DNA of 54,120 nucleotides, from positions 1-54,120 of the forward strand of contig MKTU01000067.1 in NCBI GenBank assembly GCA_001898415.1, given 5' to 3'. The DNA is from Rhodanobacter sp. 67-28 (GTDB lineage: Bacteria; Pseudomonadota; Gammaproteobacteria; Xanthomonadales; Rhodanobacteraceae). A model generated the notes under the pieces. The model had not been told where the DNA came from, ran no database searches, and saw only the letters and a program-made list of their open reading frames with translations. Made by a program: the position numbers and the translations under genes. Shown here piece after piece: positions 33,551 through 40,700 of this stretch. The stretch's first letter is position 1, and each line of letters starts with the position of its first letter.

Positions 33551-33928
33551 TCACTGCAGCCAGCCCGAGTCGTAGACATGGCCGGCGAGTGAAGTGACAA
33601 CAGCCCGTGTGTGCAAAGAATACCCATCTTTGTCCCACGGTGCCGGCGTGGCGCGCAAGACGATGGACGCTACGTCAGTGTCGGAGAAGCCGTGCTTGAG
33701 CAGAATGGACTTGCTCTTTGCCTGGAGGGTGAGGAGTGCCAAACGTAGCGGCTTGAGCTCAGCAGCTTCGGGCGGGTACGGAGAAAAAGCCAGCAAGTCG
33801 ATGTCGGTTGTACTTGCGCCGACGGCCCTGAGAGCCTCGGCAAGATGGGGCGAAATGCAACTAAGTCCGCTACCCGCGTGGTGAGCGATGCTGTGAGCTA
33901 CTCCTGCGAGTTTTGCCGTTTTTCTCAT
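33551..33928 (-). CDS. Unknown 125-residue protein (cassette 5)
   Basis: Not recognised. Helical and without membrane segments. Contains AHSIAHHAGSGLSCISPHLA near the start, PPEAAELKPLRLALLTLQAK in the middle, and a C-terminal SLHTRAVVTSLAGHVYDSG. It starts three bases from the next attC and stops eight bases before its own. Confidence 0.7.
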   Translation of the reverse strand: MRKTAKLAGVAHSIAHHAGSGLSCISPHLAEALRAVGASTTDIDLLAFSPYPPEAAELKPLRLALLTLQAKSKSILLKHGFSDTDVASIVLRATPAPWDKDGYSLHTRAVVTSLAGHVYDSGWLQ

Positions 33929-33931
33929 GAA

Positions 33932-33988
33932 GCCTAACGCTGGAATTGAGCGGCGGCGCAGCCGTCCGCCTCGAATGAGATGTTAGGC
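33932..33988 (-). repeat. attC of cassette 4
   Basis: 57 bases, boxes GCCTAAC and GTTAGGC. Confidence 0.92.
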
Positions 33989-34426
33989 GCCTGATGCATT
34001 GCACTGCCTCTCGACCGCCCTGGTATGAAAGACAATTGTTGCGGCTAGAGCAACGCCCAAGATGATAAGAGCGATGCCCGCACAAGCTGACATTTGCCAC
34101 ACGGTAGCCACTACAGCAGTAAACAGGGACAGGTAACCGATTAACGAAATAGTAGCAGCCACTCGCATGTTGATGTGCTTGTAAACATGCTCGCCGTGCA
34201 ATAGGTATGCGTTTATGTATTGAAAGCCGAACAACCACGCTACTAGCGAAAAGATTGAGGCCCAAAGTGCGACTGCGCTGTAGGAATCGCTCCCATGCAG
34301 TTGCGACAGCAGGATTATGATGCCTGCAGAGAAGCCCGCCGTCGTCAGAGCGATGTTGCGCATCAACTCCAGGTTTTCCTTGGAAAGATGGCTCTTCAAA
34401 TGTCCAACTGGATCTGATGGTCTCAT
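33983..34426 (-). CDS. Four-helix membrane protein (cassette 4)
   Basis: 147 residues. A cytoplasmic helical head (VGHLKSHLSKENLELMRNIA) precedes hydrophobic segments at 25-44, 50-70, 88-110 and 114-134. Not recognised. TAA is taken from the attC. Confidence 0.75.
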   Translation of the reverse strand: MRPSDPVGHLKSHLSKENLELMRNIALTTAGFSAGIIILLSQLHGSDSYSAVALWASIFSLVAWLFGFQYINAYLLHGEHVYKHINMRVAATISLIGYLSLFTAVVATVWQMSACAGIALIILGVALAATIVFHTRAVERQCNASGA

Positions 34427-34432
34427 GGTGAC

Positions 34433-34489
34433 GCCTAACGCTGGAGTTAAGCGGCGGCGAAGCCGTCCGCCTTGAACGAACTGCTAGGC
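34433..34489 (-). repeat. attC of cassette 3 with a mutated box (duplicated cassette, copy 2)
   Basis: 57 bases. The left box is GCCTAAC, but the right box is GCTAGGC, where all other sites have GTT or GTC. The change lies in the R'' box in cassette orientation and should weaken integrase binding to the folded site. Confidence 0.9.
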
Positions 34490-34796
34490 GGAACCCGAGG
34501 CCCGACCTTTGATGGACGATAGCGCCACACCAAACGCACCACAAGAACGCGGAATGGTGAGAGTCTGCGCGCGACAGACGAACCGCTGACGAGATGGTGA
34601 CGTTGCGACGCACCGCGCCCACCGAGAACGAAATGGATGCGAGAGCGAACACAGGCGCGCACGCTGCGACAGCCGACAAAGCACCGGCAAACGCCATACG
34701 CAGGCTGGCCGGAAACACAACGAAGAAACGATGCTGGTACGGAGTATGACCGAGACGCTGGCGTTGACTTGCCACTGACCCGAGAACGCTTGTGAA
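34433..34796 (-). repeat. Duplicated integron cassette, copy 2 (cassette 3)
   Basis: Second copy of the 364-base cassette at 31477-31840, differing at two positions. It has no convincing minus-strand ORF. Nearest cassettes on either side differ from those beside copy 1, so this is duplication of a single cassette and not of a block. Confidence 0.93.
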
Positions 34797-34852
34797 GCCT
34801 AACGCTGGAATTAAGCGGCGGCGGAGCCGTCCGCTTGGATGAGTGGTTAGGC
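34797..34852 (-). repeat. attC of cassette 2
   Basis: 56 bases, boxes GCCTAAC and GTTAGGC. Confidence 0.92.
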
Positions 34853-35161
34853 CGGGTGTTGCAACTGGAAGTACAAAACGTAGGCCCACAGGAACAGTAC
34901 TGGAGCAGCAAGCCACCGAACAACCGAGACAGCTTTAAGGATTGACGGATCATTGACAAGGCTTGGCCGGGCTGTGCAGATGAATTTAAGCAACGCCCAA
35001 GATGACGCCCAATCAGTAACTGGCTGAAGCCGACTATGGAGAACAGGCAGCAGACCAGAAAAGCGTGAGTCAACTTTGTGGTAGAGCGCGGTTGCAAGCC
35101 ACAGCCATAGTAGCCAGAGGGCTACGAGAGTAATGGATGCAAGTACGAATCTATCGTGCAT
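34847..35161 (-). CDS. Two-helix membrane protein (cassette 2)
   Basis: 104 residues. Hydrophobic segments at 5-27 (FVLASITLVALWLLWLWLA) and 78-99 flank a soluble middle of about 50 residues. Trp-rich. Not recognised. TAA from the attC; the start is three bases from the next attC. Confidence 0.72.
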   Translation of the reverse strand: MHDRFVLASITLVALWLLWLWLATALYHKVDSRFSGLLPVLHSRLQPVTDWASSWALLKFICTARPSLVNDPSILKAVSVVRWLAAPVLFLWAYVLYFQLQHPA

Positions 35162-35164
35162 AAG

Positions 35165-35227
35165 GCCTAACGCTGGAGTTAAGCGGCGCGCGGCTTTTCG
35201 CGCGTCCGCTTGGACGACTGGTTATGT
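35165..35227 (-). repeat. attC of cassette 1, long variant
   Basis: 63 bases, boxes GCCTAAC and GTTATGT. GTTATGTTGC is an exact complement of GCAACATAAC at the attI junction, as expected for the attI-proximal cassette. Confidence 0.92.
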
Positions 35228-35245
35228 TGCGCCTGCGGCTTGTAG

Positions 35246-35455
35246 TTAATCGTCAGAACCGCAATCGCACAATGCGCAGACTGCTTCGGAATCTGTAACC
35301 ACGTCACCGACACTCACAATGCGCGAGTCCTCACCACGAGCCTCCTCAGCCTTGATGCAGTCAATGCAAACGGGCGCTTCGGGGTACTGCTCTGATGCTC
35401 GGTCGGACGACAAGTCACCCCACAGCATGCATTGCTTCATTTGGACTTTGGACAT
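35246..35455 (-). CDS. Small Cys-rich protein, attI-proximal (cassette 1)
   Basis: The ATG at 35455 has GAGGAAACTTGAA before it and gives 69 residues; the open frame to 35488 has no ribosome site. Cys residues at 9, 30, 33, 60, 63 and 65 (VCIDCIKAEE, VCALCDCGSDD) suggest a small zinc-binding fold. Acidic overall. As the first cassette it should be the most strongly expressed from the integron promoter. Function unknown. Confidence 0.78.
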   Translation of the reverse strand: MSKVQMKQCMLWGDLSSDRASEQYPEAPVCIDCIKAEEARGEDSRIVSVGDVVTDSEAVCALCDCGSDD

Positions 35456-35484
35456 TTCAAGTTTCCTCTGATGTTGGTTGTGCA

Positions 35485-35545
35485 ACATAACGCTAAGTAG
35501 ACCCCAGATCGGGGCATATGCACGCCATGCTCCACGCTCGCTGCG
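35485..35545 (-). other. attI site (approximate right limit)
   Basis: The junction box ACATAAC (35485-35491; GTTATGT in cassette orientation) marks the point where the array joins intI-side sequence. The right side differs from every attC and contains a CCCC-AGATC-GGGG inverted repeat (35503-35515). The limit is set by the usual attI length, not by a visible border. Confidence 0.6.
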
Positions 35546-35555
35546 GCACCGTCAA
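35527..35555 (-). promoter_or_regulatory. Candidate cassette promoter Pc
   Basis: Reading towards the cassettes, TTGACG (35555-35550) and GAGCAT (35532-35527) are separated by exactly 17 bases. The -35 is five of six to consensus, the -10 three of six. Position between attI and intI fits a Pc and would transcribe cassette 1 with a leader of about 65 bases. Confidence 0.4.
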
Positions 35556-35652
35556 GCGGGAAAGTCCTACGTTCCATCAAGAGTTTGTCCGGCTGCCTTG
35601 GCCCGCCGCAAGGGCGGATGCTGGTTTGCATATCTCGCGAAATGAGGTGTGT

Positions 35653-36654
35653 ATGCCTTATCGCCCCGAAAACGCCGATATGCATGCTGGCGCAGGCAAG
35701 CCGCCGCGGCTGCTGGACGAAGTACGGAGAGTGCTTCGGGTAAAGCACTACAGCCTGCGTACGGAGCATGTTTACGTCGGCTGGATTCGCCGCTTTATTC
35801 TGGCCAACGGCAAACGACACCCTCGCGACATGGGGCCGGCCGAGGTGGAGCAGTTCCTGTCGCAGTTGGCGGTACGGGGGAAGGTGGCGGCGAGCACGCA
35901 GAATCAGGCGCTTTCGGCGCTGCTGTTCCTGTATCGCGAGGTGCTGCAGGTGCAGTTGCCGTGGCTGGATGGCGTGATCCGGGCCAAGCGGCCTGCGCGG
36001 GTGCCCACCGTGCTGTCACGCGATGAGGTGGCACGTTTGCTGGCACGCATGGATGGGCGACCCTGGTTGCTGGCCAGTCTGCTGTATGGCGCCGGCCTGC
36101 GCTTGATGGAGGCACTGCGCCTGCGGGTGAGGGATGTGGATTTCGACCGCGGCGAGATCACCGTGCGCGACGGCAAGGGCAGCAAGGATCGCCACACCAT
36201 GTTGCCGCGTTCGCTGGCCGAGCCGTTGCGGCGCGAAGTGGAGCGGGCGCGGCAGTTGCACCAGGCCGATCTGCAGGAGGGCTTTGGCAACGCTTGGCTG
36301 CCGTTCGCCCTGGCGCGGAAGTATCCCTCGGCGCCGCGCGAGTTCGGCTGGCAATACGTGTTCCCCGCACCGCGTCGTTCGCGCGATCCGCGTGATGGTT
36401 GCGAGCGGCGGCATCATTTCGACGATGCGTTGCTGGCACGCGCGCTGAAAAGGGCGTGCCGCGAGGCGGGCTTGGCCAAGCCGGTCAGCGCGCACACGCT
36501 GCGTCACAGCTTCGCCACACACCTGCTGGAGTCGGGCAGCGACATCCGCACCGTGCAGGAGTTGCTGGGCCACAAGGACGTGAAAACCACCCAGATCTAC
36601 ACCCACGTGCTCAACCGCGGCGGGCACGGCGTGTTGAGTCCGCTGGATCGGTGA
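35653..36654 (+). CDS. intI: Integron integrase IntI (tyrosine recombinase)
   Basis: Inserts and excises cassettes by attI x attC and attC x attC recombination. From the ATG at 35653 (GAGG seven bases upstream) it has 333 residues, normal for IntI. All catalytic residues are present: Arg150 ([10 protein letters not shown]), a Lys in KGSKDR, His281 and Arg284 ([12 protein letters not shown]), His307 (LLGHKD) and Tyr316 (QIYTH). The integron-specific insertion that distinguishes IntI from XerC/D is at about 218-238 ([20 protein letters not shown]). No frameshift or stop interrupts it, so the integron may still be active. The frame is open to 35518, but that part spans attI/Pc. Confidence 0.96.
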   Translation: MPYRPENADMHAGAGKPPRLLDEVRRVLRVKHYSLRTEHVYVGWIRRFILANGKRHPRDMGPAEVEQFLSQLAVRGKVAASTQNQALSALLFLYREVLQVQLPWLDGVIRAKRPARVPTVLSRDEVARLLARMDGRPWLLASLLYGAGLRLMEALRLRVRDVDFDRGEITVRDGKGSKDRHTMLPRSLAEPLRREVERARQLHQADLQEGFGNAWLPFALARKYPSAPREFGWQYVFPAPRRSRDPRDGCERRHHFDDALLARALKRACREAGLAKPVSAHTLRHSFATHLLESGSDIRTVQELLGHKDVKTTQIYTHVLNRGGHGVLSPLDR

Positions 36655-36946
36655 GTTTTCCTCGACGAGTTCCGGTGGCCGAAGGTTCTCGCCTCTCGGG
36701 TCAAGGTCGAATCTCAGCCAGCCCGGCCTTGCGATTCTTTCGAACACGACAGCCGGCCACGGATTCGCGTGACCGAGTCCGGGCGCGTGCCTGGTTCGAC
36801 ATTCCCGCAAGCTGCAGGTTGGGGCCGGATACGGAGCAGCCGCTGGCATGGCCCGCATCGAGCGGCGCGATCCAGACCCGGCGACAAGGTTGCGGGCCGA
36901 GGCTATTCCGCCTAGAGTAAGAATTCCTTACATTCGGTCCGGGCCC
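36655..36946. other. Intergenic stretch downstream of intI
   Basis: No gene was seen in these 292 bases. Frames that cross it have no family features. Its right end contains the palindrome described next. Confidence 0.5.
36917..36931. promoter_or_regulatory. Candidate autoregulatory operator of the AbrB/PIN pair
   Basis: GTAAG-AATTC-CTTAC is a perfect inverted repeat with five-base arms. It lies 15 bases before the antitoxin ATG, in a small AT-rich island within GC-rich DNA. Antitoxins of this type commonly bind such sites in their own promoters. Confidence 0.4.
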
Positions 36947-37264
36947 ATGCTAGCCAAGCTCACCAGCAAGAACCAGTTGACGCTGCCCAAGGCGGCGGTT
37001 GAGGCCACCGGCAATGCCGAGTACTTCGAGGTGGAAGCGCGTGCCGGGCAACTCGTGCTGACGCCTGTGCGCATCCAGCGCGCCGACGCTGTGCGCGCCA
37101 AGCTTGCCAAGCTGAACCTCGACGACGATGGTCTCGCCGCGGCGGTTTCCTGGGCACGCCAGGCCAACCCGGCGAGCCACGCCGCACACATCGCCGAGCC
37201 GCGGGGCCGGTACGACGCGAAGCCATCGCGCGCGAGCACGCCTGTGCCGCGGCGCAAGCGGTGA
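36947..37264 (+). CDS. AbrB/MazE-type antitoxin
   Basis: A 105-residue protein. The N-terminal swapped-hairpin DNA-binding part (LAKLTSKNQLTLPKAAVEAT) is the SpoVT/AbrB pattern. The tail is basic and probably disordered, and would contact the toxin. The start at 36947 is preferred because it begins at the domain; the frame runs open to 36848. The stop overlaps the toxin's GTG start (GTGA). Confidence 0.85.
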   Translation: MLAKLTSKNQLTLPKAAVEATGNAEYFEVEARAGQLVLTPVRIQRADAVRAKLAKLNLDDDGLAAAVSWARQANPASHAAHIAEPRGRYDAKPSRASTPVPRRKR

Positions 37265-37698
37265 GTCCGCCCGCGCACGGGAAACCCCGCTGGGTACTCG
37301 ACACCAACGTCGTGTTGTCGGCGCTGATCCGCCCTGGCGGCGTCAGCGGTCGTTTGCGTCTCGCCTGGCAGGCGGCGCTGCACGTGCCGCTGGTCAGTCG
37401 CGACACTGCCGCTGAACTGATCCGCGTGCTCGCTTACCCCAAGTTCAAGCTGACCGCCGACGAGCAACACGATCTGCTCGCCGACTATTTGCCGTGGACG
37501 GGGACTTTCCGTATCCCCGATCCACCACCGCGGACACCCCTCTGCCGCGACCCGCATGATCTGCCGTTCCTGCAACTCGCGCTCGCGGCGAAAGCCGATG
37601 CGTTGATCACCGGCGATGCCGACCTGCTGATGCTCGCACCGCTGCGCGGCCTCGCAATCATGACGCCGGCACAGGCGATCGAGCGTCTGTCCCGCTAG
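37261..37698 (+). CDS. PIN-domain toxin
   Basis: A 145-residue PIN-fold ribonuclease of the putative toxin (PIN_3) type, starting with GTG at 37261 inside the antitoxin stop. The acidic metal-binding residues are WVLDTNVVLSAL (Asp14), the ELIRVLAYPKF segment (Glu), CRDPHDLPFLQLAL and ALITGDADLL. With the preceding AbrB-type gene it forms a complete toxin-antitoxin module. Its place next to intI may help keep the integron in the chromosome. Confidence 0.88.
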   Translation: MSPPAHGKPRWVLDTNVVLSALIRPGGVSGRLRLAWQAALHVPLVSRDTAAELIRVLAYPKFKLTADEQHDLLADYLPWTGTFRIPDPPPRTPLCRDPHDLPFLQLALAAKADALITGDADLLMLAPLRGLAIMTPAQAIERLSR

Positions 37699-37724
37699 AA
37701 GCGCGAGCCGGGTCGCCAACGCAG

Positions 37725-40700
37725 TTATCTCGTGCGTGGCCAATCGAGCTCCACATGATGCTCGACGCCATCGTCGAGCAGCGGGATGCGGTCGTCGGCC
37801 CGCAGCTCGCCGTCCAGGCGCACCGCGGGGGACGTGCCGGCGTCGCGCTGGCGCAGTTCGATCCGATACGACGTGTCGCGGTGGCGATAGTCCATGGTGA
37901 AGCCCTCCCACTCGGCAGGCAGCACCGGCGCGAAACGCAGCGTGCCGGCTTCCAGGCGCAGGCCGAGCAGCGACTCCACGATCAGCCGGTACATCCAGCC
38001 GGCAGAGCCGGTGTACCAGCTCCAGCCGCCGCGACCGACGTGCGGGGCGACCGCGTAGACGTCGGCGCTGACCACGTAGGGCTCGACCTTGTAGACGTCC
38101 ATTTGCTCGGCATCGATGCCATGGTTGACCGGGTTGATCATGCGCAGCAGCTCCCACGCGCGGGCGCTGTCGCCGAGTTCCGCAAACGCCATCGTGGCCC
38201 AGATCGCGGCGTGGGTGTACTGCCCGCCGTTCTCGCGCACGCCGGGCACGTAGCCCTTGATGTAGCCCGGGTCCATCGGTGTCTTGTCGAAGGGCGGGTC
38301 CAGCAGTTGCACCAGGCCGGCGTCGCGGCGCACCAGGTGCTGGTCCAGCGACTCCATGGCCTGGCGCTGGCGCGCCGGCGCGCCGATGCCGGAGAGCACC
38401 GACCAGCTTTGCGCGATCGAGTCGATGCGGCACTCGAGGTTGCCGGCGGCGCCCAGCGGCGTGCCGTCGTCGAACCAGGCGCGGCGATACCAGGCGCCGT
38501 CCCAGGCGTGCTGCTCCAGCGCGCCGCGAAGCCTGGCCACTTCTTCTTCGCAGCGCTGCGCGAATGCCGCGTCGCCGTGCCCACGCGCCACCTCGGCGAA
38601 GCGCTGCAGCACCTCGCAGCTGAAGAAGCCCAGCCACACGCTCTCGCCGCGACCGCCTTCGCCGACGCGGTTCATGCCGTCGTTCCAGTCGCCGCCGCCG
38701 ATCAGCGGCAGGCCGCGTTCGCCGCGCCGGATGAAGCTGCGTTCGATCGCGCGCACGCAGTGCTTGTACAGCGGCTCGAACAGGCCCGAGGGCTGCGGCA
38801 GGTCGTAATAGGATTCCTCGCCGGCGTGCAGCGCGCGGCCCTCGATGTAGAACACCGGCACGTCGAGCACGGCGCGGTCGCCGGTGGCCTGCACATAGCG
38901 GCTGGTGGCCAGCGGCAGCCACAGGTAGTCGTCCGAGCAGGTGGTGCGCACGCCGCGGTCCAGCGGCGGATGCCACCAGTGCTGCACGTCGCCCTCGGGG
39001 AACTGGTGCGCCGCGCACAGAAGCAGCTGGGCACGGGAGAGTTCCGGCGCGGCGTGCACGGTGGCCATCGAATCCTGCAATTGGTCGCGGAAGCCGAACG
39101 CGCCGCCGGACTGGTAGTAGCCGCTGCGCGCCCAGATGCGGCAGGCGATGGTCTGGTACAGCAGCCAGCCGTTGGCGAGCACGTCAAGCGCCGGTTCCGG
39201 CGTGCGCACCTGCACCGCGCCGAGTACGCGCTGCCAGTGCGCGCGCACCTGCTCCAGCGCGGCCGCGGCCGAGCCGGCGCCGCGGAAACGCTGCACCAGC
39301 GCGCTGGCGTCGGCGGCGTCGCGGCCCAGGCCGAGGCGGAAGATCAGCTGGCGCTCGGCGCCGTCGTCCAGCGCCACCTTCGACTGCAGCGCGGCGCAGG
39401 GATCGAGTCCGGGGCCGAGCCGACCGGAAAGCTGCTTGCGACCGAGCGCGGCAGGCTTGCGCATGCTGCCGTTGCGGCCGAGGAATTCGCCGCGGTCGCC
39501 GTCGATGCCGCGCTCCGGATCGTCCACGTCGAGGAAGGCCACGCGGCCGGGGAACTCGCCGTTGTAGCTGTTGCGGGCGAACAGCGCGCCGCTGGCCGGG
39601 TCCGATTCGGTGACCACGTGCATGGCGGTCTTCTCGCGCAGGTCGCCTAGCAGCCACTCTACGTAGGCGGTGGCGCTGAGCCGCCGTGGCCGGCCGGATT
39701 CGTTGCGCAGTTTCAGCACCGAGAACTTCACCGAGGCATCCAGCGCCACGTAGATCCACAGCTGCGAATGGATGCCGTCCTCGACATGCTCGAACACGCT
39801 GTAGCCGAAGCCGTGGCGGGTCAGGTACTGGCCGCTGCCGCGGCACGGCCGCGGGGTGGGCGACCACAGCGCGCCGCTGTCCTCGTCGCGCAGGTAGATC
39901 GCCTCGCCGCTGCCGTCGCCGACCGGGTCGTTGTGCCACGGGGTGAGGCGGAACTCGTGCGCGTTCTCGCCCCAGGTGTAGGCGCCGCCGCTCTCGGAGA
40001 TCACCGTGCCGAAGTGCGGGTTGGCCAGCACGTTGGACCACGGCGCCGGCGTGGCGTCGTTCGCGGGGGAAACGATCACGTACTCGCGGCCGTCGGCGCT
40101 GAAACCGCCGTGCGGGTTGCGCAGTTGCAGTTCCGGCAATGCGGCCACCGGCGCCGGCAGCGCCGGCGCGGGGCGTTCGGCGCGGCTGGGCTCGAACGGC
40201 GGCGCGTGGGTTTCCAGCTGGCGCCGGCCGATCTGTTCGGCCAGGCTGCCGCGATGGTCGGCCAGCACGATGCGCGCGCTGGCCAGCATCACCATGCGAT
40301 CCTCGCTGGAGAGCTGCTGCGCCGGGCGCACGAAGATGCCGCCGGAACGATCGAGCAGCCCGGCCTCGCTGCCCGAGGCGATCAGGCCCAGGATCTGGTC
40401 CTGCAGTTGCTGGCGGTAGCCGGCGCGGTCCTCGTTCCAGATCACCAGGTCCACCGCCAGCCCCTTCTGCCGCCAGTAGGCATGCGCCTGCACCAGCTGG
40501 CGCACCATCTCGATGCGCGCCTCGCTGGCGATCTGCAGCAGCACGATCGGCAGGTCGCCGGAGATCGACTGTCCCCACAACCCGCTCTGCCCGCGGCGGT
40601 TGCCGCGCAGCACCGCGGGCTCGGCGCGCAGGCTGGCGTTGGGATACAGCAGCGCGGTGGCCATGTGCTCGTACAGCTGCGCATCGCCCAGGCCGGCGTT

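Larger units (their letters stand above)
26684..36654. mobile_element. Sedentary chromosomal integron: 22 cassettes, attI and intI
   Basis: Twenty-two attC sites of 56-66 bases, all in the same orientation, alternate with short genes on the minus strand. The array ends at an attI-like junction (35485-35491), beyond which intI runs in the opposite direction: the canonical integron plan. In nearly every cassette the bases just inside its 5' junction are complementary to its own R'' flank, for example GTTAGAGCGA/TCGCTCTAAC for 31841-32260. That confirms the cassette borders. attC sites are highly alike, as in chromosomal integrons of Xanthomonadales. Cassette genes are less GC-rich than the flanks. 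Confidence 0.95.

Noticed and set aside
26684..35227. Regular palindromic repeats that could be taken for a CRISPR array
   Set aside because: The repeats are 56-66 bases with RYYYAAC/GTTRRRY ends, spacers are 180-690 bases and contain genes, and an IntI is adjacent. These are attC sites.
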